Shown here: positions 32,391-43,997 of the stretch, in pieces | Layout of the letters: the number at the start of each line of letters is the position of its first letter | Numbering within the stretch: the stretch's first letter is position 1 | From: Pollenia angustigena | Taxonomy: Eukaryota > Arthropoda > Insecta > Diptera > Polleniidae | Length of the DNA stretch: 64,000 nucleotides | NCBI GenBank assembly: GCA_930367215.1 | Contig: OV884060.1 | Location: 209,377,253 to 209,441,252, forward strand | Direction of reading: 5' to 3' | The notes under the pieces: generated by a model | Seen by the model: only the letters and a program-made list of their open reading frames with translations | Databases searched by the model: none | What the model was told of the DNA's origin: nothing | Program-made: the position numbers and the translations under genes

Positions 32391-33009
32391 AGGGGAGTGC
32401 GATTAATCGATTAGACAAAGATAAATCTTGATAAATCAACATTTTGATTAATCAATCAATTATTTAAAAGAAAAATAAATTGATTAATGAAATTCTTGAT
32501 TATTCGATTAATTTATATTTTGATTAATCAAGATAATTATTAATTGATTAATCAAAAACTTGAGTAATTTTAATTTGGAAAACTTATACTTTGCTTTATA
32601 AATTTCTTTATAATCGGCACTTAGTTGAAATGATTATCATATTGCGCAAGTATGGCAAGACATTTTTACATCAGATTCACAAAATTTTGTATGCACCTTA
32701 AGTGCCACTTATGCCACTATTACGGCTTACAATTCAACTCAGTTGATTTAAAATTTCACAACTGCTTTTGTTACCCGCACTAAAACAGGATTGTTAACAG
32801 TAAAACATACAAAACTTAAAATTTTCAACTAAACTAGAGTTGAGTTGTAAACCGTTATATGGTATGGGCATTTGTTTTTGTTATTTTTCCAATTTAAGAC
32901 GTATTGAATACAATAATATCAACGTGATTAATCAAAACTTTAATTATTCAATTAATCTGAATTCTGATTATTCAGAAACGTTGATTAATCGTTTAATAGC
33001 CCATTCCTG
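32391..33009. mobile_element. AT-rich element with repeated GATTAATCAA motifs
   Basis: The imperfect ends AGGGGAGTGCGATTAATCG and the complement of CAGGAATGGGCTATTAAACG face each other. Many copies of TTGATTAATCRA cluster just inside each end (32400-32570 and 32920-32995), resembling subterminal binding repeats. It is non-coding and lies just downstream of the FKBP8 gene. Confidence 0.5.
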
Positions 33010-33337
33010 GTTTATAATCATGTTTAATTAGGTAATTAAAAGTAACTATGCATTATTTCAACGTGTGTATTTATATCGTAACGTTATTTATGCGCTTTTT
33101 TTAACCAGCCATAATACAAATTATGTATATAAGAGTAAATAAATATAATTTAATTTAATTTTGTTTTATTATTATAATAATTAATATTATAGATATTTTT
33201 CATTAATATATATGATGTATGTGAAGAGCATTTAATTCAATTGCATTTTGTTAACAGTTTTTTTTCTTTGTTTGGTTTTCAATGAGAGTTGGGAATATAA
33301 ATCAAATTTCTTTGTATTTTATTTAAAAGAGCGAGTT

Positions 33338-36300
33338 TTAATATTTATAACGATAAAACGCTACACCAGCCACACCGAATAGTATTGAGCCCATCAAGTA
33401 ACCAAGTAATTTTAGCTGATGGTAGAGAAAAACAAAACATTTTTAGTTTATAAGTTATTTCATTATTTCAATAAAACAGACATACCTTAGAACTCTCAAC
33501 AGTTTGTTGTTTTTGTGGCTGTATATTTTTCTGTTCCAATTTCTTAGCCTGCCCTAACATTTTTTGATACATTTCTTTTTCATTGTGCTCTTCACGCCTT
33601 GCTTTAATGATAAGTTTGGCCAAATCCTAAAAATAAAATAAAAACAGAATAAAATATAAAAAAAAGAATTGTATTTATATTTATTTTACCTGTTGTATAG
33701 CTCTACTCTCTGGTTCCAAAGTAGCAGCTTTTTGTAGTAATATAATAGCGCCCTTGGTATCACCTTTTCCTTCCAAGATCTATAAAAAGGGATATAAGTA
33801 CTTCAATCTGTAATTTTTCTGATTACAACACTTACTCTGCCTTTTCGATATAAAGCTTTCGAATTGTTTGGTTGACAGCGTAACACATGTTCCACCGATT
33901 GCAAAGCGGCATCGAATGCTGATATTTTTATTTGTGCCATAGCCAAATTATTATAGACAATTAATCGATCCTCTAACAAAGTTTGTAATTCCGAATTTGA
34001 CAGCTTAAATAAAAAACATAAATTATAACAGAAATTTTAAAATTATATTAATAAAATATCCAACCTCTATATCTTCTTTTTCCAAATAAGAATCTGGATC
34101 ACCATCACGATTATCTAAATATTCTAAAGCCCGTCTATATAATTGTATGGCAGTACTAAATTCACTGCGATTATACCAAAAATTAGCACGTTCCTTTTTT
34201 TGGGTGCTTTAAAATTAAAAAAAAAAAATTTAATTACTTTGAATAACTGATTCAGAAACACTACACAAATATTTGACGCCCTACACGTAACCAATATTTT
34301 TATCAAATATTTCTTTGATTAATAACAACGTTTCCTAGATTACATTTTACGAAGATATCTTTATAAAATTCAGTTTAATTTATACAAAAAAAAATTGTTT
34401 AACATATCGTCGGCTTAATATGCAAACCTGCTAACTCCTTTTCAGCACATTTTACAGTAGACAAAAAACTTTTTAGTTGGTTTAACATACTTCAAGACTC
34501 AAATTGAAGAAAAACTACATGGTGGTCGACGAGGCGTAGCTTTCTCACCACACGGCATCAAAATCTCAATTTACTTAAAAAGTAGATTTAGCAGGTTTGC
34601 ATATTAAGCCGACGATATAGTAAATAGTTGAAAAAATGAGGGGTCGCGTTATTTCGTTAAACATTTGTTTTGTGTGAACATAACTTAACATATAAAAAAA
34701 ATCTTGAATAAGTTGCATATAAATTAAAAATACTAATGTTTAGGAATTTAATTCATTTTTATATGTTTGTACAAGATTAAATCAGAATTGTATATGGAAT
34801 TTTTTAACGATTTACGAAAGCGGGGAAAAATCTTACCCATATTTTTTGCGTATATCAAATTGTTTTAAGTCCGAGAAATCTTCAAATTTTGAGTCGTTTA
34901 AATGCACTTCATATGTTATCTAAAATGTTAAAAAAATTAGATTTACAATTTAATGTTGTTTTAGTTTTTTTAATACTAACTGTTGCTTCTGGGGGAATGC
35001 TTAATTCAGGTTCTTTATCATTTTTCAAACCCAATGAGCCATAAGCAAAACGAGGATCTATTTTAACTTCAGCTACTTCACCAACATTCATCAAAGGTAT
35101 GACAATATCGAGACCTTGTACAACCTTTAAATGAATACGGAGATCATTTTTAGTTGAAACTTTTTTAAGAAAATTTTGATAAATTTTTTTATTTTATTTC
35201 TTTTATATACATTTATAGCAATTTAACGGCAACTAAGTTTGCGTACAAATTTGGAAAAAATTAAAACGTCTTAATAAAATAAATAAATAACATACATACA
35301 TAAGAAATTAGCATTTTGTTAGGAATTGTAGAAAATTTCTTAAGGGGTTATACTTAAAAAACATTCGTAAGTATTGCTAAGCCTTAGAAAAAGACCTGAC
35401 AAGTCTTAAAAGAACACTTGACGTATCATAGTAGGTATAAGACTTGCCTTTTTTAATGAGATTTTTTTTATAAAATAAATAATTGTTTGCGTATTTAGCG
35501 AAACAGGTGGAAAATATGTTAATATACATCATACCCAGCATATAATATTCAGGTATGTGATGAAAATCGATCGATTTCAAAACGAACGTTTTTAAAAGGT
35601 GTGATGAATTTCGAAGGATTTTAAAATCCATTTCTGAATTATAGTCTTGAATTTTGGTTCGGAAAACACATAATTTAACGTATATAATATAACATTTAAA
35701 AGAATAAAGACTGAAAATAAAAGGAATATGTATTTTGAATCAATTTTAAAAGATACTGAAAACGACATTTTCGGTTTCAAATCGTTTCGTTTTTAAAATC
35801 GATTTCCATCACATGCCTGATTATGTCTTTTGCTTTGACATCAAATGTTCAAAACTTTTTAAATATTTTTAAGAAATTGAGTCTTTCTTTTTGTTGCATT
35901 TATTTTAAATCATTATTAATAGATTTCCAAACATTTTAAATTTTGGAAATACATATGTAGGTTTGATGTTTCTTACATGCAACAAGCAATTGCGTTTGCT
36001 GTGTATCCGTTTTTGTTTTTAACATGTTAGCAACTCACCTCAAAGTCTCCCACATGTAATTGAAAGTTTTCCTGCTTCTCCACAACCATACCATCATCGA
36101 GTTTGCCAGTAAAACTTATTGTCACCAATTCACCACGTTGAGGTCTTTTCTCAACTTTCGATTTCTTTATAACACGTTTAATAATCTGACCATTACCTAA
36201 AACATCGCAAGGTTCCTCATCACCCACTGAAGCGGGTGCACCACTATCACTGTCAGAATCAATTGCTGGTGCCACATGGGCACCATCTGTAGGAAATCTT

Positions 36301-36398
36301 TCTTTATCTAATAAAGCTTCAGATGCTGCCTTCATATCAGCCTCATTAAGATTTGAAAGATCTTCAAATGAACTGTTGCTAGATTTCTCAGCATCCAT
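33338..36398 (-). CDS. FKBP8: FKBP8-type membrane-anchored FKBP/TPR immunophilin, 8 exons, 401 aa
   Basis: Exons on the minus strand: 36398-36039, 35124-34981, 34919-34837, 34206-34065, 34003-33836, 33779-33690, 33626-33486 and 33415-33338; all introns are GT-AG and the joined frame is open to TAA. The protein has an acidic N-terminus with a possible LC3-binding motif F11-E-D-L14 after serines, an FKBP domain (about 85-195, starting [16 protein letters not shown]), TPR helices (about 197-330, [21 protein letters not shown] first), a charged linker and a C-terminal hydrophobic anchor ([17 protein letters not shown], about 381-397). This order and length fit FKBP8/FKBP38 (Drosophila zonda), an outer mitochondrial/ER membrane chaperone linked to autophagy. 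MITEs at 34404-34618 and 35550-35819 lie in introns. A TTTATT (AATAAA on the minus strand) at 33165-33170 may be the poly(A) signal. Confidence 0.95.
34404..34618. mobile_element. 215-bp MITE in an FKBP8 intron
   Basis: Inverted ends of about 31 bases start ATATCGTCGGCTTAATATGC and include AAACCTGCTAA. The element lies wholly between exons 3 and 4 and does not touch the splice sites. The target duplication is unclear. Confidence 0.8.
35550..35819. mobile_element. 270-bp MITE in the first FKBP8 intron
   Basis: Ends CAGGTATGTGATGAAAATCG and the complement of CAGGCATGTGATGGAAATCG face each other, followed by ATTTCAAAACG-type text. Pieces of the same family (AAGAATAAAGACAAAAAGTA) flank the transposon at 51514 and recur near 55725-55770. 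Confidence 0.75.
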
Positions 36399-36961
36399 GA
36401 TTAATTACTGTGTTTATTTGATCGTTTTAATAAAAAACTAAAAGTTTAATTATCTGTAAAGATAAAAAACATTATCAAGTAAAATAACTTTATTTTATAT
36501 ATTACATACACATATGTATATAATCAAAGGTCATGGAACTTTTTAAAAAAAGTATCGGCTACAAAACACTTCTCGTGTGTGCCTTTTATAAATGTCCTTT
36601 GTTGTTCGATTTTCGTGTTTTTTTTTTTCTTTTGGGAAATAAAGCCTTACAGAGTTTACGAAAATGATGAAATGTATAAAATAGTTCATAAAAATCTAAA
36701 ATAATTTACAAAACAAAAAAACTTTTTCTACTTTTTACGAAATATTAAATTTTAGATAATTTTTCTGGAAGTGAATTTTCACTTTGATGAATGATGTGAA
36801 ATAAAAATTTCTACTGTCACTCAGCTGTTGGAAGAGTTGCCAGATAAAAAATAAATGTCCCAACATATAACAAACAAATGTTGAGACATTTTGTTTTGTT
36901 TGTTATCTTATCATATCTATGTATAACTTATAAATGTCGTTATAAATATCTGTTGTAATAT
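36399..36961. other. 5' flank of FKBP8
   Basis: The start of the FKBP8 leader and promoter must lie here. No TATA box is convincing. At about 36838 the sequence GTTGCCAGATAAA resembles the end CTGCCAGATAAA of the 16174 hAT family. Its inverted partner TTTATCTGGCAGCGCTG is at 37268-37284, so 36838-37284 may be an eroded relative. Confidence 0.4.
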
Positions 36962-37083
36962 GTGGTCATCACCTGACAATTTTTATCATTATAAACGTCA
37001 ATCTTCATATAAAAACAAACGCTGACAAAAATTTTTGAGGTTTTATATAGACTTTTACGTTTGGTATGGCAGGTGAAGACCCA
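36962..37083. mobile_element. GGGTCTTCACCTGAC MITE, copy 1
   Basis: A near-palindrome with ends GGTCATCACCTGACAATTTT and AGGTGAAGACCC, and a centre with AAACGTCAATCTTCATATAA. It is the most diverged of three copies (also 38119 and 45554). Confidence 0.7.
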
Positions 37084-37284
37084 ATAAAGAAAATATTTTA
37101 AGATTTTTTATAAAAATATTTCGTAATTTTTTTTTAATAAAATTTAGCTTTTTTGGCAAAAGTGCCTCTGGAATTAAAAAAAAAAAACAAAATTAAAATT
37201 TAAGGGGGCTGAGGCCCGTGGGCTCCCTGGATCCAAAAAACCGCCCTGACCAATTAGTGTTTTTCGGCAAATTTATCTGGCAGC

Positions 37285-38118
37285 GCTGATTATTAAGTTG
37301 TGTGTTTTCTCTGTTGTGTTAAAACGGTAAATGGATGAGCTAAATGATTTGAATCATTGTGAGTATTATAAGTATTTTCTTGAAATTATAAATCAAGCTG
37401 ATGTCATTTATGAGTATGCGTATAAGTCGACGTCGCACTCATAAATATTTCTCTTGTAAGTATGAGTGAATCAGAGTAGTTTAGTTTAAATGATTTCAAC
37501 GCACTTATACTTACAATTGCATGAGTCAGTATGAGTAGCGAAAAAGCGATTCATTGCTGATCTCTGTTTCGCACTTTGCTGAAGCAAATTACAGTTTCAT
37601 AAAATTTAACAAAAAGTTCCCTTAAGTTCAACATGGTTTTACACATATGATTAACATGTATTCGCTCTGATGCTTAAGCCACGTTATTCACATTCTTGTT
37701 AGGCCTTAAGGGCGACCTGTACTTTTGGAGGCCTCTGGGGCAAAACAAGTTCCCCATTTGAGTATATGTGGGTACTCAAATTCAAAGTAATTTGCTCACG
37801 ACTGCAAATATTTAATGATTAGTGTTTTGTTCTAAACAAAACACACAAACATGCATTTCTAGCTATATTTGTAGATAATGATTGAGTAAAATTATATTGT
37901 TGCGAGTAAGATATGAATAGAATTATGTTTTGGAGTAGACTTTAGACGGCACTCAAAGATTTAATGTGTGATTTATAGAGCACGAGCGCAAAACTCATCC
38001 GTTCAACTTACATTTAAAGTAAAAACAAATTTGGAAACCACACATAAATGTAAATTTTAGTTATAACACCGGGTTCCACGTAGCAGTATATAAGGCGGCA
38101 AATTTGATTGCTTCATTA
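37285..38118. other. Intergenic stretch, repeat fragments only
   Basis: Around 37565-37715 there is an inverted copy of the left arm of the 23324 element (CACTTTGCTGAAGCAAATTA and following). The rest shows no exon and no clear transposon end. Confidence 0.4.
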
Positions 38119-38257
38119 CATTGGGTCTTCACCTGACAATTTTTTTAAATAATATACGTCACAATTCATATAAAAAACCGCTGACAAAAATTTTAGAGTT
38201 TTTTTATATAGACTTTGACGTTTGGTCTGACAAAAAATTGTCAGGTGAAGACCCCAT
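38119..38257. mobile_element. GGGTCTTCACCTGAC MITE, copy 2
   Basis: 139-bp near-palindrome with ends CATTGGGTCTTCACCTGACA and its near-complement CAGGTGAAGACCCCATG. The arms include ATATAAAAAAC and GACAAAAATT blocks shared with copies 1 and 3. Confidence 0.85.
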
Positions 38258-39294
38258 GTTAAATTTGCGACTTGTGAATCGCATATTGCCATGAGTGGCG
38301 ATCCATTGCGCATTTATCTGACATTTCATTTCTCTGTTCGTTTGTTTATGGCAGAGCTATTTAACCCTAGGTCTACACTAAAGATAAATATCTCAGCAAG
38401 TTGGCAATAACGTCGGCAGAATAACAAAGCAACATTTCTTATTGCTCAGCTTATGTTAAAGGCATGGGAAAACGTATTTATGTTAACTCATAATTTTAAA
38501 AATATCAAGGAAGAAGGTGCAGTCTAAAAACTGGTGCTATCTTGCAAAAATTATTTTTATTGATATAAATTCTTTCTTATTCGGCTTTAATTTTAAAATG
38601 TATATTAATTTATTTAAGCTTGAGGTCTTTTTTTATATAAAAATATCAAGTTTACTTTAACAAAAAAAATTAATAAAATCAATATTTTTATATAAAAAAG
38701 AACTCAAACTTTAACAAATTTACATAAATTGAAATAATAAGTGTCGAAAGAAAAAAATTATATTAATAAAAATAATTTTTGTAATTTTATTTAGTGTTTA
38801 TTAAATTTTTTAATATAATTTTTTTACTACAATTATAATTTGCTACCATTTCACAAATTTAATTTCTTTATCACACAATTTGCTTTAATATTTTTCTTTT
38901 TTGCTTCTTTTTTCTCAATTGACAACCAAATTTGAAGTTTTATGTAAGCAATAATTGTCAACGAAAATGGACTAACAATTATTACAACATAAATTGTCGG
39001 CAATAAATATGTACAAAAAATTTGCTGTCTGCATTAAAGATAACATAATTTTGACATTTACTGCAATATATATCGCAGTAATTATCTCTGGTATAGACGG
39101 GCAGTAACGTGTTCTCCAGCAATAAAATCAGCATATATTGAGCCATTGTTCTGACGACGTTTTTGCTTGTGCTTAGCAAAAAATTACTACGTGGAGGATC
39201 ATGTTTGGATTGTATGAAAATAAAGATAACACAAGGGAACGAAATTGAGCTGTTTTTGTGTTAATTGTAAGTTTAATGCAATTTTTTTTACTAA
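38258..39294. other. 1-kb intergenic stretch with no recognised feature
   Basis: Very AT-rich, with long A and T runs (38520-38900). No conserved frame, splice pattern or inverted ends were found. Confidence 0.35.
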
Positions 39295-39733
39295 GAGGGA
39301 GTTTACACGAAGTCTTTTCAGACATGTCTGCTTTTGACATTCTCTTTTGAACATGCTTCCAAAAACCTATTCACCCTTATTGTGTTTGGCGTATTTAAAA
39401 TACGTCTACGACGGTTTGGTAATAGATTAAAGGAAAAAAGTAAGCGTTCTCTTTAATCTATTACTAAACAGTCGTAGGCGTATTTCAAATACGCCAAACA
39501 CAATAAGGGTGATTGTCTTTTTACGATGTCTTTCCAAACATGTCTGTTTTCATGTATAATAGTCTAATATACACATACATACAAATTAAAAACATGGAAA
39601 TTCATATAAACAAACATGAAAACTCATTTCATGTCTGTTTGGCAGCCCCTCTTTCTTCTCTACACCGATCGCCTACAAACAAAACAAACGTGTTTGTTAG
39701 ACATGTCTGAAAAGACACCGTGTAAACTCCCTC
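39295..39733. mobile_element. MITE with GAGGGAGTTTACACG ends containing a nested palindrome
   Basis: Outer inverted repeats of about 35 bases run from GAGGGAGTTTACACG through AGTCTTTTCAGACATGTCTG. The 142-bp palindrome at 39371-39512 sits inside, so it inserted later. Confidence 0.8.
39371..39512. mobile_element. 142-bp palindromic MITE (TCACCCTTATTGTGTTTGGC), copy 1
   Basis: Almost the entire element is a hairpin: arms of about 63 bases containing GGCGTATTTAAAATACG and GGTTTGGTAATAGATTAAAG, and a short centre. A second copy is at 46510-46651. A remnant (CTTTAATCTATTAC and CGACAGTCGTA around 57652-57695) lies in the TRMO intron. Confidence 0.9.
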
Positions 39734-39916
39734 CAATTTAAGGTCGCTGATTTCAAATCCAATCAAATCCACCAGCTTGATTTGTAAATTAAAGGTACTA
39801 GTCGTATACTTTTGTTCAAAAAATCAACACTACTCTTCATTAAGCGATTTTTAAATTAAAAGCCTGAAAATTACAAAAAAAAAAAAAAAAAAAATGGCTG
39901 AGTAAAGGTTGTTTAC

Positions 39917-40080
39917 GTATAAAGTCATTTCTGAAAAATTGAAGGAATAGAACTATTACAAAAAAGCTTTATAAAATACATAACTGAAATTTAGCTCATA
40001 GAATAAATTCGAAAAATGAAAAATGTTGAATATAATATAAAGTAACCTTCGGAAGGAAATAATTCCCAGTTTCTATTTGT
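39917..40080. repeat. Truncated unit of the 394-bp tandem repeat
   Basis: It matches the second part of the array unit (GTATAAAGTCATTTCTGAAA to AATTCCCAGTTTCTATTTGT) with few differences. It is a single dispersed piece about 27 kb from the array. Confidence 0.9.
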
Positions 40081-40110
40081 AAAAAAATTTTACAAATCCT
40101 GAAAAATCCA

Positions 40111-40243
40111 AAACGGGAAAAGTTAAAGTATTTTTTTTTTTTTTTTTTTTGTAATTTTGTACATTTCTTTTTTCATTAAAACGGGAAAAGTTAAAGTATT
40201 TTTTTTTTTTTTTTGTAATTTTGTACATTTCTTTTTTCATTAA
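40111..40243. repeat. Two-copy tandem duplication, unit about 67 bp
   Basis: AAAACGGGAAAAGTTAAAGT, a T run, and GTAATTTTGTACATTTCTTT occur twice in direct succession. The copies differ only in the length of the T run. Confidence 0.85.
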
Positions 40244-41008
40244 TATATATATCATGATGTCTTTTTATGCTTTTATATCTATGCGTCAAAAGAAACTGCA
40301 TACTATAAACTATTTGATTCCTTTTTGAGCATTTATATGCTAGTTTTTATAATCATTATTGAATCGTTTGCATCTTATTTTTTAATCGTAAATTACATGG
40401 TTTTTTACTATTTTTCATATCATTTTTTTAATTGTCATGATTTTTAATTTTTCTCCGATAAAATCAGCACCATTATGGCTTTTGATTATTCGAACCAGCG
40501 TTATTTTAAACCAAACAAAAGTTATCGGTTTTTGATAGAAGAGAAGACACCATTTACTCTAACAATTATGTTCATAAGTTGTCAATAATTTTTGGGCTTT
40601 TTTTTAGCCAAGCTTTTTATTTGTTTGGCTGACACGAAATTTTCTATTTTTATTTTTTTGATTTCGCAAAAACAAAAATTCAAAATATTTAAAAATCATT
40701 ATCTTAACATATCAACAATGCTTTTTTATGATCAAAACTGATCTAAAAAGACTCATTTTGGTGATTTTTACAAAAAATATATAGCTGGGATATTTGATAT
40801 GATATTGCAATAACACTTATATTGAAGTCAATATGTAATAGATATTCTGCGCTGATATTTGATGTTTACTGATATAAAAATATTTGATATTATATCAGTT
40901 GTAGACGCTAACAAAAAATAAATTAAAGAGGCTTGCTTTAAGATAAAAATTATGTGCTTAAAAGCAGACTATGCGTAACACACTTGAAAGCAAAACTTGA
41001 ACGTGTGA
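40244..41008. other. AT-rich upstream region of bic
   Basis: No exon is seen. The last 30 bases (AAAACTTGAACGTGTGA) resemble the end AAAACTTGATCGTGTAAC of the 54479 MITE family, and GGTGTGACTGCAGCGT after 41034 resembles the family's other end. Confidence 0.4.
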
Positions 41009-41034
41009 CAAGGTATATTAACACATATACCTTG
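41009..41034. mobile_element. 26-bp micro-palindrome resembling two joined MITE tips
   Basis: It starts CAAGGTATATTAA and ends CACATATACCTTG, nearly the tip of the 30165-30412 element joined to its own inverted copy with no interior. It is flanked by the direct repeat GTGTGA (41003-41008 and 41035-41040). It may be an extreme internal deletion or a transposition by-product. Confidence 0.5.
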
Positions 41035-41320
41035 GTGTGACTGCAGCGTAAAACAGAATTGTCAAAGTTTGACATGCAACTCTGTGCCCTTTCTACGGTG
41101 TGGTCACGTCTTTTCTGTGAAATTCTATTACAATTTTTTGCTATACCAAAGACTGCTAGAATTTTTTAGCATAATGGCGATTTCTTTTTGACAGTTGACT
41201 CTACTTTTGGCGCACGTGTTTTCTCACGCACCGTCCTCAAAAAATCAAATAAAAATGTAATTATTTAATAATATAATTGTTAAAAATTGTTTAAACAATA
41301 TTTTTTGTGTTAAATTGCAG
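41035..41320 (+). promoter_or_regulatory. bic: Promoter region, non-coding first exon and intron of bic
   Basis: A splice acceptor TTAAATTGCAG ends at 41320, directly before the bic ATG, so the transcript has an upstream non-coding exon. The best donor is GTAATT at 41257. A pyrimidine stretch CTTTTCT at 41110 resembles the TCT initiator of translation-related fly genes. The transcription start itself cannot be fixed by eye. Confidence 0.45.
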
Positions 41321-41848
41321 ATGAATGTCGAAAAATTGAAGAAGTTGCAAGCGCAAGTGCGTATTGGTGGTAAGGGTACACCACGCCGTAAGAAGAAGAT
41401 CGTACACTCCACCCCCGCTACAGATGATAAGAAATTACAATCATCATTGAAGAAATTATCGGTTAACACCATCCCTGGCATTGAGGAGGTTAACATTATT
41501 AAACATGATGGTACTGTCATCCACTTTAACAACCCAAAGGCTCAAGCTTCCTTGCCCACTAACACATTTGCCATTACTGGCCATGGAGAGAACAAGTCGA
41601 TTTCGGAAATGTTGCCAGGTATTTTAACACAATTGGGTCCCCAAGATATCACACAGTTGAAAAAGATTGCAAGTGAATTGGCCAACAAGAGTGGTGCTGC
41701 TGCTGGAGCTTCCGGTTCAGCAGCCAATGCCGGTGATGATGATGTGCCCGATTTGGTGGAGAATTTCGAAGAAGTTGCTATCGGTGCGGCTAAACCTGCT
41801 GAGACTGCTGAAGCTGCCAAGAAACCTGAAGAAATTCCAGTGGCTTAA
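41321..41848 (+). CDS. bic: Nascent polypeptide-associated complex subunit beta (BTF3 / bicaudal), 175 aa
   Basis: A single uninterrupted coding exon starts at the ATG just after a splice acceptor. NAC-beta pairs with NAC-alpha at the ribosomal tunnel exit, binds emerging chains and limits wrongful ER targeting; in Drosophila the gene is bicaudal. The N-terminus [20 protein letters not shown] leads to the basic ribosome-binding stretch R22-R-K-K-K26. The NAC domain follows at about 38-105 ([20 protein letters not shown], and later [19 protein letters not shown]). The tail is acidic and alanine-rich ([15 protein letters not shown]), as usual. Codon use is distinctly better organised (GCT, AAG, GGT) than in the surrounding repeats, fitting a highly expressed gene. 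Length is close to fly and human forms. Confidence 0.97.
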   Translation: MNVEKLKKLQAQVRIGGKGTPRRKKKIVHSTPATDDKKLQSSLKKLSVNTIPGIEEVNIIKHDGTVIHFNNPKAQASLPTNTFAITGHGENKSISEMLPGILTQLGPQDITQLKKIASELANKSGAAAGASGSAANAGDDDVPDLVENFEEVAIGAAKPAETAEAAKKPEEIPVA

Positions 41849-43623
41849 ATTCAATAGGTTCTTTTTCATTAGAGGGGGATGTTATTTAAACAAAACAAAA
41901 ACCATTATTTTTACTATATAATATAATTATAAAATTAACAACCTTTTTATTACTAAATATCTGTAACATCCGTTTTAAAACTGGCAAAAATTATGGCGCA
42001 ATTATTTTGCAAATATGGATCTGAGAGATGTTTATAATAAAAACCGTTGCTGCAGAAAGGGGGGTTCAACTTATATTTCCTCTGTTTGGATAAAAAGGAA
42101 GAATTGACAAAAGGCGGTGCTTTTCTGGACTTTTACAAACGGATGTTTTTGTTAAATCGGGTGTCAAATAGTAAGCATGATTTAATATACATATAATAGA
42201 ACTTAATAATTACAAAAAACCATAAGCTTAAACAAATAAAAGTAAGAAATTGTGAAATGATTTAAAAGTTACATGTGTAGTACACAACAAAATACAAACA
42301 AAACAATATTAAAGGTTAAGGTGATTTCTTAGAGAATCTCCTTTAAAGAAAACAAAAAAAAAACACCAAAATGTTTAACAAATTCTTATCGTCATTAACA
42401 AGAACATCTTACAAACCAAGCCATCATCAATCACTTCAGTTAACTTAAGGGGTATTAAAATCAAGAGAAGCTTATAAAAGCTCTAGGAGTTTCAAAACTA
42501 TAAACAATTCCATTACTAGGCTTTCCATTTCAAAACATTGCCATGTTAAAGAGAGAAGATGCAGGAGGCATAGGAATAAACTTCTATATTTTCATAAATT
42601 TGTTTATTAATGTTAAGAATAATTGGCCTAGTCTTTAAAAAAATTCAAAACTTATGTAATAAAAAAAAATACTTATTACTTCGTATACAGACAAAACCCC
42701 TTGATACACCAAATACCAAAACCAACCCTTTTATTAAAATTTTATAATTTGACCATTTTATCATCATCTTACTTCATTATCATTCATTTGGGAATCTTCA
42801 ATACTTAATCACATTATTACAATTTTTTTTTTACGATAAATACCAGAAAATTCAAAATTTAACAAAAAAAAAACTCAAGAAAAAAACTAACCAAAACCTG
42901 TTAAAAACAAAGTTTTTCTTTTTTAAAAAATTATTTTTAGTAAAAACTTGAAAAATTACAAATAAAGGAAATCATAAATAAAACCAATAAATCTTTTTAT
43001 TTTTAATAAACATAGTTTTTTATTTGTATTTATTTTTATCGGCAGCAAGGCAAAGTTCATGTGAAAAACAAACTAAAACCTAATAGGTATTCGTAGTATG
43101 GAAAACCAACAACAAAGACCACAGGTTCTTTAACCTCCAAAAATATCAACGAACACAATTTAATCAAATGTGGTCTCTTAAATATGAAAAATTTTCTTCG
43201 CATACTTTTTTTTTTGGAAAATCTATAATTAGATCATTGTACATACATATGTATCTATCCCACCACTATTATATTGTATGGTGTTGTGTGCATAATAAAC
43301 TTAGTACCTATACATTAAAACAAATTTATTGTTTGGAATGCATACATATGTTATACATACGAAGAAGGATTTTTAAGGGAGGTGGTAAAGTATTTAACCA
43401 GCAAACAAAGATTCTTGTCATGTTTTCGGAATAACTCGGCTTTTGTTTGTCAATATGTTCCTTTAAAATTTGCGATAACAACCTTGAACTTTTTTTTTGC
43501 TGTTCTTAATGCATATACGTGAGATTTGTTTTTTTTTTATGACTCATCGAAAACAAAAGATGTTATGGCTTTTTTAGTCAGCTGTTTAAACAAGAAACAC
43601 AATGCGAATAAATAGCTTACATA
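41849..43623. other. bic 3' untranslated region and AT-rich intergenic DNA
   Basis: Several AATAAA signals occur (for example in AAACAAATAAAAGTAAG near 42235), so more than one 3' end is possible. Past about 43000 no feature was recognised; short frames lack domains. Confidence 0.4.
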
Positions 43624-43997
43624 CCCAGCAAATAATAGGACCAGTCCAAACACGCGTGTAAAGAGTAGTCCACAAGGGACCAGGACTAGTCCAAAACTAA
43701 CCCAAACGTATGGCAAAAACCTGGTCTATTTAACATTGCGATGTCCTAGGAGAGGACCATATAACCCACCTTTGGACCACTAAGGAGTAGTTTTAAAACT
43801 ACTCCATGGTATACTCAAGAGGATTAGTTTTGAAGTCGGTTAAAAACGAAAGCATGTCGTTAAAAAACGAAGACATGTCGTCTCACTACAAACACTTTTT
43901 AACGATGACATGGTCCATGCTTGCATTACATCGGACCAGTCCATGGAGTAGTCCATTTTATCAAAATGGACCAGGTGGTCCAATTTTATTTGCAGGG
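43624..43997. mobile_element. 374-bp MITE with CCCAGCAAATAA ends
   Basis: It starts CCCAGCAAATAATAGGACCA and ends with the complement of CCCTGCAAATAAAATTGGAC. Many short GGACCA/TGGTCC and AGTAGT motifs make the interior partly self-complementary. The sequence next to it is ATA on the left and TAT on the right. Confidence 0.7.

Noticed and set aside
41542..41820. Antisense 92-residue alanine-rich frame opposite bic
   Set aside because: Shadow of the Ala/Glu-rich bic coding sequence on the other strand.
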